Source of the DNA: JBEIHX01 sp040381075
GTDB taxonomy: Bacteria; Pseudomonadota; Alphaproteobacteria; Caulobacterales; Aquidulcibacteraceae
Direction of reading: 5' to 3'
Length of the DNA stretch: 64,000 nt
Assembly (NCBI GenBank): GCA_040381075.1
Contig: JBEIHX010000004.1
Coordinates: 1-64,000, forward strand
Below are positions 44,786-53,700 of the stretch, piece by piece. The position numbers and the translations under genes were made by a program. The notes beneath the pieces were generated by a model. That model made no database searches, was not told the DNA's origin, and worked only from the letters and a program-made list of their open reading frames with translations. Numbering within the stretch: the first letter of the stretch is position 1; the number at the start of each line of letters is the position of its first letter.

Positions 44786-45250
44786 TCAGATCCTCGCATT
44801 CTTACGGTTCTTCGACTTGAAGTCGATTGACGCTGGCTGTTGGGCTTCGTGGGGATGCTCGCCGCCAGCGTAGACACGCAGCTTGCCGAGCTGTCGGCGC
44901 GCCAGCGGGCTTTCCTTTGGCATCATCCGCTCGACCGCCTTCTCCACGACGCGCTCGGGAAAACGGCCAGCAAGGATCTTGCCCGCCGTCCGCTCCTTGA
45001 TGCCGCCCGGGTAGCCGGTGTGCCAATGATATGTCTTCTGCTTCAGCTTGCGCCCGGTGAACGCCACCTTGGCGGCGTTTATGACGATCACATGATCGCC
45101 CACGTCCACGTGGGGGGTCCAGTCAGGGCGGTGCTTGCCGCGCAGCCTCAGCGCCACGAACGAAGCGAGCCGACCGACAACGGCGCCCTCGGCGTCGACG
45201 ACGATCCACTTGTGCGCGACGGTGGCGGGCTTCGCCATTTGCGTCTTCAT
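44786..45250 (-). CDS. rplM: 50S ribosomal protein L13
   Basis: 154 residues with all L13 landmarks: WIVVDAEGAVVGRLASFVALRLRGK, DVGDHVIVINAAKVAFTGRK, YHWHTGYPGGIKERTAGKIL, and LRVYAGGEHPHEAQQP. It is an early-assembly protein of the large subunit. First gene of the rplM-rpsI operon. Confidence 0.98.
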   Translation of the reverse strand: MKTQMAKPATVAHKWIVVDAEGAVVGRLASFVALRLRGKHRPDWTPHVDVGDHVIVINAAKVAFTGRKLKQKTYHWHTGYPGGIKERTAGKILAGRFPERVVEKAVERMMPKESPLARRQLGKLRVYAGGEHPHEAQQPASIDFKSKNRKNARI

Positions 45251-45279
45251 GGTGGGTCTTTCCTATCCGGAAGGCCGGG

Positions 45280-45308
45280 CGCGTACAGGCTTTTCGCCAT
45301 GCGGTCAA
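45280..45308 (-). promoter_or_regulatory. Possible promoter of rplM-rpsI
   Basis: On the minus strand TTGACC (45308-45303), a 17-bp spacer and TACGCG (45285-45280) precede the rplM ATG by 30 bp. The -35 box is good, the -10 weak, as is common in this class. A 16-bp AT-rich palindrome lies 41 bp further upstream. Confidence 0.4.
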
Positions 45309-45348
45309 GCCGCGTGTGTTTTTGCCCGTCAATCAAGGACATTTTCTG

Positions 45349-45364
45349 CGGTATTATAATACCG
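45349..45364. promoter_or_regulatory. Perfect 16-bp AT-rich palindrome upstream of rplM
   Basis: CGGTATTATAATACCG is a perfect palindrome in the 136-bp gap between ctaA and rplM. Its AT-rich core stands out against the GC-rich surroundings and contains TATAAT on both strands. It could be an operator or the -10 region of a second promoter, but no -35 box at proper spacing was found. Confidence 0.55.
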
Positions 45365-45386
45365 TCGGCAGCAGCGGGCCGGCCGA

Positions 45387-46598
45387 TCACGCCCGCCCGC
45401 TTGCGCGAGACAGCGTCAGGGCCAGCAACAACAGCACGGCCGCCGCCGCCTGGTGCAGCAAACCGAGCGCAATCGGCACCGCGTGGATCAGCGTCACAAC
45501 GCCCAGCACCGCTTGCGCCCCAGTCGCCAGCGCAAGGCCGACAGCGAGCCGACGCACCACCGGGCGCGACGCAGTGCGCCATGCGACCACCGCAAGCGCG
45601 AGGCCCGCAAGCGCGACAGCGTAGCCCCCCAGGCGATGATTGAACTGCACTGTGGCGACGTTCTCGAAGAAATTGCGCCACACGGGGCTCAGGGACAGGT
45701 AATCGCCCGGCAGCCATTCGCCGTTCATCCTGGGCCAGTCATTGCGCGAGAAGCCTGCATCGCTGCCCGCCACCAGCGCCCCCAGAAGGATCTGGCCGAA
45801 CAGCATCGCGGTGAACGCAATCGCCCAGCCGTTGAGACGGCCGGGGGCCGCCCGGCGCGGCGCGCGCGGATCAAGGTCGAGCGCAGTGAGCCAGACGACG
45901 CCCAGGATCATGAACGCCATGCCAAGGTGGATCATCAGCCGATAGGGCGCCACATCGATGCGGTCGACCAGGCCGGACGCCACCATCCACCAGCCAATCG
46001 CCCCCTGCACGCCGATCAGCGCCCCGACGCCCCATAAGCGCCATGCCAGCGCGCCGCGCACCACGCCCATCAGCGTGAACGCCGCAAGCGGCGCCACGAC
46101 GGCGAGCCCGACAAAGCGGCCGAGCAGACGATGAGCCCACTCCCACCAGAAGATGACCTGGAAGTCGGCCATGCTCATGCCGCGGTTCTGCAGCTGGTAC
46201 TCGCTGGACTCGCGGTATTTTTGCAGCTCGGCTTGCCACTGGGCCTCGTTGAGCGGGGGGATCACGCCGGATATCGGCTTCCATTCCGTAATCGACAGGC
46301 CGGAATCGGTGAGCCGCGTCGCGCCGCCAACCACAATCATGGCGAACACGAGGGCGGCGATGCAGAACAGCCAGCCGCGAACCCAGGCCATTGGCCGCGC
46401 AGCTGCGCTCGCAGCGCTCGGCCCGTGCGCATGCCCCTGATGCGCGCCTTCCTCACCGATGGTCGTGGATCCAGGGTTCAGGTTCGTCGCAGGGAGCGGT
46501 TCCAGATTCGCGTGCGTCGACGCGCCCTGGCGCCCGGCGGCGCCGTCGGCGGCGGTCTGTGCAGAAGAACGGGCGGAAGAAAGGGCGGTGTCTGTCAT
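45387..46598 (-). CDS. ctaA: Haem A synthase (COX15/CtaA family)
   Basis: 403 residues. A hydrophilic N-terminal tail of about 70 residues precedes eight membrane segments. Four conserved histidines are visible in WWEWAHRLLGR, RLMIHLGMAF, VQFNHRLGGY and GLLHQAAA, in the paired arrangement that binds haem. It oxidises the haem O methyl group to give haem A for aa3-type cytochrome oxidase. The ATG at 46598 was chosen. The longer open frame upstream runs antisense into DUF2842 and is not credible. Divergent from DUF2842. Confidence 0.94.
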   Translation of the reverse strand: MTDTALSSARSSAQTAADGAAGRQGASTHANLEPLPATNLNPGSTTIGEEGAHQGHAHGPSAASAAARPMAWVRGWLFCIAALVFAMIVVGGATRLTDSGLSITEWKPISGVIPPLNEAQWQAELQKYRESSEYQLQNRGMSMADFQVIFWWEWAHRLLGRFVGLAVVAPLAAFTLMGVVRGALAWRLWGVGALIGVQGAIGWWMVASGLVDRIDVAPYRLMIHLGMAFMILGVVWLTALDLDPRAPRRAAPGRLNGWAIAFTAMLFGQILLGALVAGSDAGFSRNDWPRMNGEWLPGDYLSLSPVWRNFFENVATVQFNHRLGGYAVALAGLALAVVAWRTASRPVVRRLAVGLALATGAQAVLGVVTLIHAVPIALGLLHQAAAAVLLLLALTLSRASGRA

Positions 46599-46766
46599 GC
46601 GGCTGCGGATCCTGTGACACGTCTGGCGCTGAACACGGGCCCTGGCGACGTCTCGCGACACACTTAGCTTTATGACGCCCATCGGCCAGAGCGGACCCGC
46701 CCGGGCGCGCTCGGGCGGCAGGGGGCGGTCCACGCGTGGATCTGGCACGAACACGAGGTGAATTCC

Positions 46767-47012
46767 ATGACAAGGCGCACGCGAATGGCCCTCGGGCTCA
46801 TCGGCCTCCTGATCTGGCTCGCCGGCTACTCGATTGTCGCCCTTGTGGTCGGGGTGGCGCTGCATGAGGCGCTGAGCGAACACACCTGGGGCTGGATTCC
46901 TGAGGCCCTCTATTACGTTGCGGCAGGCATTGCCTGGGCCCTGCCGCTGCGGGGATACATGATCTGGATGAACCGTCCGGACCCAGGCGAGGAACATTCC
47001 TGGCCGAAATGA
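46767..47012 (+). CDS. DUF2842 family membrane protein
   Basis: 81 residues with two membrane segments (MALGLIGLLIWLAGYSIVALVVG and IPEALYYVAAGIAWALPL) and the conserved LRGYMIWMNRPDP ending. DUF2842 is a small alphaproteobacterial family with no assigned function, often found near haem or oxidase genes. GAGG eight bases before the ATG at 46767 favours this over the GTG at 46758. Divergent from ctaA with a 168-bp gap. Confidence 0.9.
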   Translation: MTRRTRMALGLIGLLIWLAGYSIVALVVGVALHEALSEHTWGWIPEALYYVAAGIAWALPLRGYMIWMNRPDPGEEHSWPK

Positions 47013-47128
47013 GCGGGCGCGGCCAGACGCGCAGCTCCCACCCGCGCCGCCGGCGCGACAGCGGGAGCGACCTGCGCGCCACGGGCCCGCGCGCGCCGGA
47101 CACGCGCAGCGTTGCAGGAGAGACCATC

Positions 47129-47908
47129 ATGGATCGAGGTGTGTCGACAGGGTGGGCAGCCGCAAGGCTCGCCGTAGGCGCGGCCGTCTCTGTCATGGCG
47201 GCTTCTGTCATGGCGGCGTGCGCGCCTCAGTCCGGCGACGCAGCCCAATCCGCAGGCCCGGCCAAGGCTGGCGGCGCAGCGCCACTGCAGGCCGGCGCGG
47301 TCGCCGACTGCGCAGACGCCGCGTTTGATCCAATGGCGCCGGGCCCAGCCTCCTGCCGTTTGTCAGCCAATGGAGGCGCCGTTGCACTCGCCTTTCAGTC
47401 CGGCGCAGGCGACGGACCGGGAAGCGTGCGCGTAACCTTCGCCAATCAGGGGGGCGAGCCGGTGCAGACGCTGACGGTCCCGGATGCGGCGCGACCCTTC
47501 GCGCCGGAAGTCGATGACGTCAACGGCGACGGAACCTCTGACCTCCTGGTTCAAACCGATGTCGGCAATGTGAACTGGGTGAAGACGGTGCTGCTGTTCG
47601 ATGGCGCGGCGGGGGCCTTCGTAACGTCCGGCGTGATCTCGGGCTTCGCGCGCGCACGCACGGCTGACGGCCTGCTTGCCGTGCAAAGCCGCAGCAGCGC
47701 GGCTGAATACGCCGTGAGTTTTTATCGGTTCGACGCCCTGCGGCTCGCTCCGGTCGCGACTGCGACCATCGAACTGGGACCGGACGGCGCGCGCACAACC
47801 TGCTCCGTGGCGCCGCCAGCCGAAACGCCAGGCAGTTTCGGCGGCCTCAGTCTCAGCGCCGGTGCGGCCCAGGCGAAGTTCTGCAGCGATCCCGCAGCGC
47901 AGCCCTGA
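47129..47908 (+). CDS. Predicted lipoprotein of unknown function
   Basis: 259 residues. A signal peptide ends in a lipobox-like SVMAAC with the lipid-accepting cysteine at 31. The segment DVNGDGTSDLLVQTDVGNVNWVKTVLLFDG at about 130-160 resembles the calcium-binding DxNxDGxxD turn of FG-GAP/VCBS-type repeats. The rest is Ala/Gly-rich without a family I recognise. A 15-bp tandem duplication repeats SVMAA inside the signal peptide. GGAG eight bases before the ATG sets the start. Probably anchored to the inner or outer membrane facing the periplasm. Confidence 0.7.
   Translation: MDRGVSTGWAAARLAVGAAVSVMAASVMAACAPQSGDAAQSAGPAKAGGAAPLQAGAVADCADAAFDPMAPGPASCRLSANGGAVALAFQSGAGDGPGSVRVTFANQGGEPVQTLTVPDAARPFAPEVDDVNGDGTSDLLVQTDVGNVNWVKTVLLFDGAAGAFVTSGVISGFARARTADGLLAVQSRSSAAEYAVSFYRFDALRLAPVATATIELGPDGARTTCSVAPPAETPGSFGGLSLSAGAAQAKFCSDPAAQP
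47189..47218. repeat. Tandem duplication, 15-bp unit, two copies, inside a signal peptide
   Basis: TCTGTCATGGCGGCT is followed by TCTGTCATGGCGGCG and encodes SVMAA twice just before the lipobox cysteine. Confidence 0.9.
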
Positions 47909-48256
47909 TCCGACGTCGCGCCATCCGGGCTGGCCCCGGCTGGGTGGAACTGAGGTGTGCGAACCTGATGTGTTGGGGCCTGATGTGTTGGGGCCTGATG
48001 TGTTGGGGCCTGACGTGTTGGGGCCTGACGTGTTGGGGCCTGACGTGTTGGGGCCTGGACGGGTCTGGACGGGCCCCGGCCGCACGCCGGAAATCGAAGG
48101 CGCAGCGCTCGAGGCGCAAAGCCGTGCGCTGCGCCCGCGGGCGGGCGGCTGAGCCTCCCCTCCTCGCTGCTCCTTCGCCGCGGGGCGCGGCGCAAAACAT
48201 CCGCAGCGCACATACCCAGAGCGGGCCCTGCGCACGGGACGCTGCGACTGAGCGAC
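47909..48256. other. Gene-free stretch between lipoprotein gene and imuA promoter
   Basis: It contains the six-copy 15-bp array at 47966-48055. No gene is supported. Confidence 0.5.
47966..48055. repeat. Tandem array, 15-bp unit, six copies
   Basis: Three identical TGATGTGTTGGGGCC units are followed by three identical TGACGTGTTGGGGCC units, differing at one base. The one-base split into two homogeneous halves suggests a mutation followed by expansion, or partial homogenisation. It is open in frame with imuA (MCWGL, then TCWGL) but lies upstream of the LexA-controlled promoter. Confidence 0.95.
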
Positions 48257-48306
48257 TTGACTCCGCACGACTGGCGGAACAAAGTGCGAACGAACAAAAG
48301 GGGAAC
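48257..48306 (+). promoter_or_regulatory. SOS promoter of imuA with two abutting LexA boxes
   Basis: The alphaproteobacterial LexA site is GAAC-N7-GAAC. Two occur end to end, GAACAAAGTGCGAAC at 48277-48291 and GAACAAAAGGGGAAC at 48292-48306, 12 of 15 bases identical. A TTGACT -35 box is at 48257-48262, so the first box overlaps the -10 region. The second box covers the AGGGGA ribosome site, ending six bases before the imuA ATG. Confidence 0.9.
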
Positions 48307-48312
48307 TGCCGC

Positions 48313-49209
48313 ATGCCCGCCGGCCCGACGCATCACTCTCCTGAGCGTGCTGAATGTCCTGCGCAGGCGCGCCGCGATGGGCGCGCCGGACAGGACACGT
48401 ATCACGGGCGTGACGGGGGGGCTGGACCTCAGGCGCGTGATGTAACGCTGCGCGAACTGCGCACCGTCATTGCGCGCCTGGAGAGCGCAGGACGCCCCTG
48501 CGCGCGCGCGCCTGCAGAGTTCGCAACCGCCCAGGTGAGCGCCGCAGGATTGTTTTTACCCGCCGGCGCACTCGCGGAGGTGCGCCCCGCCACCTATCCG
48601 GACGGACCGGCGGCGCTGGGCTTGATGGTGGCGCTCGCGGCCGGCGCAGCGCGCACAAGACCAGGACCGGTGATCTGGCGCGATCCGCCGCGCGCAGCCG
48701 GATTTGACTGGGGGACGCTTTACGGCCCCGGAGCCCAGGCGCTGGGCCTGGACCCGGAACGGCTGATCCTGCTTGCGGCGCGGCGCGAGGCCGACGCGCT
48801 GTGGGCGCTCGAGGAAGCTGCCCGGGCGCCCGGCGTGGCTGCAGTCTGCGCCGTGCTGACGGGCAGTGATGCGCCGCTTGCCGGCGTGCGCAGACTGCAG
48901 CTGGCGGCCGAGAGCACCGGCGTATTCCTCCTGACTGCGCGACCGGCCGACGCGCCGGCTCTGCCGGGCGCGCGCACGCGCTGGACAGTGGCGAGCGCGC
49001 CGTCTGCCCCCGTCGTCGGCGTCAAACCCGCCGCAGCCGTCGGAGATCCGGTCTGGCGCGTCACATTCGAGGCCAAGGGCGCAGCGGCGCGCCCGGCCAT
49101 CACCCTGGATCTTGAGTGGAACCATGCGACGCATCGCGTTTGTCTGGCTGCCCCGTTGGCCGACCGACCGCTTCAGACGGGACACGGCGCGGCGCGGGCG
49201 CAGGCTTGA
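48313..49209 (+). CDS. imuA: SOS mutagenesis protein ImuA
   Basis: 298 residues, RecA-like in the middle. Recognised segments are TLRELRTVIARLE at the start, PDGPAALGLMVALAAG, the conserved WRDPPRAAGFDWGTLYGPGAQALGLDPERLILL stretch, and a C-terminal LEWNHATHR. ImuA (ImuA/RecA2 class) works with ImuB and DnaE2 in error-prone translesion synthesis. AGGGGA sets the ATG at 48313. The open frame runs further upstream through the 15-bp array, but the LexA promoter lies between. The last 86 bases overlap imuB in another frame, a usual feature of this cassette. Confidence 0.92.
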   Translation: MPAGPTHHSPERAECPAQARRDGRAGQDTYHGRDGGAGPQARDVTLRELRTVIARLESAGRPCARAPAEFATAQVSAAGLFLPAGALAEVRPATYPDGPAALGLMVALAAGAARTRPGPVIWRDPPRAAGFDWGTLYGPGAQALGLDPERLILLAARREADALWALEEAARAPGVAAVCAVLTGSDAPLAGVRRLQLAAESTGVFLLTARPADAPALPGARTRWTVASAPSAPVVGVKPAAAVGDPVWRVTFEAKGAAARPAITLDLEWNHATHRVCLAAPLADRPLQTGHGAARAQA

Positions 49210-50713
49210 TCCTTCCGAGCCCTTTGCGCTGATCGCATCAGGCGCCGGCGGCCTTCGGCTGGCGGCGGTGGATGCGCGTGCGGCGGCGGCGGGCCTCGCG
49301 CCAGGACGCCTGCTCGCCGATGCACGCGCGGCCTGCCCACACCTGCGCACAGGGCAGGCCGACCCGGCCGCTGACGCAGCGGCGTTGGAGCGGCTGGCGC
49401 GCTGGTGCGCCCGCTGGACGCCCCACGCCGCGGCGAGCAGCCCGCCGGACGGGGGCCATGGCGAGGGTCACGGGATCTATCTCGACCTCACGGGAGCGGA
49501 CCATCTCTTCGGCGGCGAAGAGGCGCTCGCGCGCGACATCATCCAGCGCCTGTTCGGCGTGGGCGTGAGCGCGCGCGTCGCCATCGCCCCCGCCAAGGCC
49601 GCCGCCCGCGCACTGGCGTGTTTTGATCCGCGCGCAGCCTGCGGCCTTGTTCAGCAGGCCGAGGGCCTGGCGGACGCCATCGCCGCGCTGCCGGTCGAGG
49701 CGCTCGGCGCGGACAGCGCCACGACAGCCGATCTGCGTGCGCTGGGCCTGCAGCGGATCGCAGCCGTGCTGCATCAGCCGCGCGCCGGCCTCGTGCGCCG
49801 CTTCGGGAAACCAATCGCTGATCGGCTCGACGCCGTCCTGGGCCGCAGCCATGCGCCAATCCGGGCCGCGCCTGCGCCCGCGCTCTACGCGGAACAACAG
49901 AACCTTGCAGAACCGATCCTCACGCTGGACGCGGTGTGTGCGCTGACGCAGGCGCTGGCGCGAAAGCTTGCCGCCAGGCTTGAGGCCGCCGGTCTGGGCG
50001 CGCGCCAGCTCGATCTGTCGCTGTACGGCGTGGACGGGGAAATGCGTGGCTTCTGCATCAGGCTCGCCGAAGCCAGCGCCGATGCGGCGCACTTCCAGCG
50101 GGTTTTGAACCACCGGCTCGAAGCGCTCGCCGAGCACCTCGATCCCGGCTTCGGGTTTGATGCCGCCACATTGAGCGCACCGGTCGCAGAGCCGACGCGC
50201 ATGGTCGCGCTCAGGCTCGCTCTCGACGATGCGCCGCCCCACGAGGAAGCAGGTGATTTCAAAGGCCTTGGAGCACTCGCGGATCGGCTCGCCGCCCGGC
50301 TCGGGGAGCAAACCCTGTCCTGCGTTCAGGCACTGCACAGCCATCTGCCGGAACGCGCCCAGACCAGACGCACCACCACAGCGCGCACACGCGCGAGATG
50401 GCCGGCCGCACTCGCGCGACGCCGGCCTTTGTTCCTGCTGGCCGCGCCAGAGCCAATTGATGCCCTGGCTGAGGTGCCGGACGGGCCGCCGCGCCAATTC
50501 CGGTGGCGGCGTGCGCTGCACCGTATCGTGCGCGCCGAGGGTCCAGAGCGGATTGCGCCGGAATGGTGGCGTACGGAAGGGCAATCCGACGGCACGCGCG
50601 ATTATTGGCGCGTTGAGGATGATTCCGGACGCCGCTTCTGGGTGTTCCGCGCCGGACTCTACGGGCGCGATGCCCTGCGCCCGCAATGGTTCCTGCATGG
50701 CGTGGGGCCATGA
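49124..50713 (+). CDS. imuB: Y-family polymerase-like protein ImuB
   Basis: 529 residues related to Y-family DNA polymerases. N-terminal RRIAFVWLPRWPTDRF, palm-domain segment GIYLDLTGADHLFGGEE, and a little-finger-like region are present. The C-terminal half includes FRWRRALHRIVRAEGPERIAPEWW, typical of ImuB. Members lack part of the catalytic acidic triad and act as adaptors that bring DnaE2 to the beta clamp, rather than as polymerases. The ATG at 49124 is preferred over a TTG 12 bases earlier. The stop overlaps the dnaE2 start (ATGA). Confidence 0.93.
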   Translation: MRRIAFVWLPRWPTDRFRRDTARRGRRLDPSEPFALIASGAGGLRLAAVDARAAAAGLAPGRLLADARAACPHLRTGQADPAADAAALERLARWCARWTPHAAASSPPDGGHGEGHGIYLDLTGADHLFGGEEALARDIIQRLFGVGVSARVAIAPAKAAARALACFDPRAACGLVQQAEGLADAIAALPVEALGADSATTADLRALGLQRIAAVLHQPRAGLVRRFGKPIADRLDAVLGRSHAPIRAAPAPALYAEQQNLAEPILTLDAVCALTQALARKLAARLEAAGLGARQLDLSLYGVDGEMRGFCIRLAEASADAAHFQRVLNHRLEALAEHLDPGFGFDAATLSAPVAEPTRMVALRLALDDAPPHEEAGDFKGLGALADRLAARLGEQTLSCVQALHSHLPERAQTRRTTTARTRARWPAALARRRPLFLLAAPEPIDALAEVPDGPPRQFRWRRALHRIVRAEGPERIAPEWWRTEGQSDGTRDYWRVEDDSGRRFWVFRAGLYGRDALRPQWFLHGVGP

Positions 50714-53700
50714 GTTTCGTAGAGCTCGCCTGCGCCTCGAATTTTTCCTTCCTGCGCGGCGCATCGCATGCGGACGAACTTGTCTGGCAGGCCAAGGCGC
50801 TTGAGTATGCGGGTCTGGGGATCGCCGATCGCAACACGCTCGCCGGTGTGGTGCGCACGCACAAGGCGGCCAAGGAGGCGGGCCTTCGCTTTCTGCCGGG
50901 CGCGCGCCTGGTCACCTGCGAGGAACTGGATGCGATCGTCTATCCACGCGACCGCGCCGCCTATGGGAGATTGTGCAAACTCCTTACCCTTGGCAATCGG
51001 CGCGCGCGAAAGGGTCAGTGCCTGATCCGCATCGCCGATGTGCTGGAAGCAGCCCAGGATTGGCTCGTGATCGTGATGGCGCCGGATGAAGCTTCACACG
51101 AATGGCGCAGCCTCGCCGGCCCATTTGCAACAGGCCTGCATCCCTCCAATTGCGTGCGCCTCGCCCTGTCGGCGCGATTTGACGGCGCCGATGCCCGCCG
51201 CTTCGCTGAACTTGAGCGCCTGGCCGCATCCTGGGGCGCCTTGAGCGTGGCGGTGGGCGACGTGCTCTACCACACGCCAGAGCGCCGGGCGCTCGCCGAC
51301 GTGCTGTCCTGCATTCGCGAAAAGACAACAATCGATCAGGCAGGCTGGCTTCTGGCCGCGCATGGCGAGAGGTTCATGCATAGCCCCGCCCAGATCGCAC
51401 ATCTGTTTCGCGGACATGAAGCAGCTCTCGCACGGGCCCGCGCCGCCGCCGACTTTTGCACATTTTCCCTCGATCAGCTCGCCTATGAGTATCCCGACGA
51501 AGTATTCGGGCCAACCGGAGAACCCCCCATCGAAACGCTGCGCCGCCTCACCGAGGTCGGCGCCAGAACGCGCTACCCGAACGGGATTCCAGATAAGGTT
51601 CGAACACAGATCGATCATGAATACCGCCTGATCGAAGAGCTTAAATACGAGCCATATTTCCTCACTGTCCACGACATCGTGCGCTTCGCCCGGTCCCAGG
51701 GAATCCTCTGCCAGGGGCGTGGATCGGCCGCCAATTCAGCAGTCTGCTATTGCCTCGGCGTCACAGCCGTAGACCCTGACCGGATCGACCTTCTGTTCGA
51801 GCGGTTCGTCAGTCCTGAACGCAAGGAGCCGCCAGATATCGATGTCGACTTCGAGCATGAACGGCGCGAGGAGGTGATCCAGTACATATACGAGAAGTAC
51901 GGACGCCACCGCGCCGGGATCGCGGCCACGGTGATCTCCTACCGCACCAAAAGCGCCATCCGTGACGTCGGCAAGGCTATGGGCCTGTCGCTGGACGTGA
52001 CAGAGGCTCTGTCCAGCGTCGTGTGGGGCTGGTCGAAGGGCGGCGTCACGCCCGATCTCGTGCGCGAACACACCGGGCTTGATCCCGACGAACCGCGCCT
52101 GCGGCGCACCCTCGCACTCGCCCGCGAACTGATGGGCTTTCCCCGACACCTCTCACAGCATGTCGGCGGCTTCGTCATCACCCGGGGACCGCTTGAAGAC
52201 GTCGCGCCAATCGGCAATGCGGCCATGGCCGATCGCACCTTCATCGAATGGGATAAGGACGATCTCGACACGCTTGGAATTCTGAAGATCGACATTCTGG
52301 CCCTCGGCATGCTCAGCGCCATCGCCAAAAGCCTCGCCCTGCTGAACCACGTCAAGGGCCTGGCCCTCGATCTCGCCGAAGTTCCGGCGGAGGACCCGTC
52401 TGTCTACGATATGATCTGCGATGCTGACACGATGGGGGTCTTCCAAATCGAAAGCCGGGCCCAGATGTCCATGCTGCCGCGGCTGAAGCCGCGGAAATTC
52501 TATGATCTCGTGATCGAAGTCGCGATCGTCCGTCCAGGACCTATACAGGGCGATATGGTACACCCCTATCTGCGCCGCCGCCAGGGCCTTGAACCAGTTT
52601 CGTTCCCCTCCAGGGCGCTTGAAGCGGTGCTGGGCAAGACGCTGGGCGTGCCCCTGTTTCAGGAACAGGCGATGAAAATCGCCATCGTGGCGGCGGGATT
52701 CACACCCAGCGAAGCCGACAGGCTGCGCCGGGCGATGGCGACATTTCGCAAGACCGGCGTCATCCATCAGTTCGGCATGCGCATGATCGAGGGCATGCAG
52801 GCCAACGGCTACGAACGCGCCTTCGCAGAGCGATGCTTCAAGCAGATCGAAGGATTCGGCGAGTATGGATTTCCCGAAAGCCACGCAGCAAGCTTCGCCC
52901 TGCTTGTTTATGTGTCCGCCTGGATCAAAAAACATCACCCAGACGTATTTCTTGCTGCGCTGCTGAACAGCCAGCCGATGGGATTTTACGCGCCCGCACA
53001 ATTGGTGCGCGACGCGCGCGCGCACGGCGTCACGGTTCGTCCACCCGATGTGAATGCCGCCAGCTTCGAGTGTACGCTGGAGCCCGCCACATGCGGCGAA
53101 GCGCTCGCACCCGTGCGGCTTGGCTTTCGCATGATCAAGGGCTTCAGTCCTGCCGCAGCAGAGCGCATCAAACAGGCGCGCGCCGCAGACGGCGCATTCG
53201 CTTCGCTTGGCGACCTCGCCAGACGCGCAGGCCTTGGCGATGGCGAACTGGAAACCCTCGCCCGCGCCGACGCCCTGCGTTCGCTCGGCCTTGACCGGCG
53301 CGACGGCCTATGGGCGGCGCGCGGCGTGAAAGAGGCTACGCGCGCCCCCCTGGTCGCCGGAGCGCCAGAAGACGCCGTCGACGCCCCCGCCCAACTGCCG
53401 CTCATGACGCCGAGCGAGCATGTGGTGCGTGATTATCAAACCCTGCGCCTGTCGCTGAAAGGCCATCCGGTCGGATTCTTCCGCCCCGAACTCAGCCAGC
53501 GCCGCGTCGTGGCGGCGCATGACCTCACCGCCACGCCGAAGGTCAAGGGGGTCGAAGTCGGAGGTCTCGTGCTGGTGCGCCAGCGCCCGGGATCAGCGAA
53601 TGGCGTGATTTTCATGACGATCGAGGATGAAACGGGCAGCGCCAATCTGATCGTCTGGCCGACAATGTTTGAACGCTGGCGCAAGATCGTTCTGAACGGC

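Noticed and set aside
46599..46997. 133-residue N-terminal extension of CtaA
   Set aside because: It runs antisense through DUF2842, starts at a poor codon context and has no resemblance to the family.
47944..48312. N-terminal extension of ImuA through the CWGL repeats
   Set aside because: A LexA-controlled promoter and a ribosome site lie between the repeats and the family-matching ATG at 48313.
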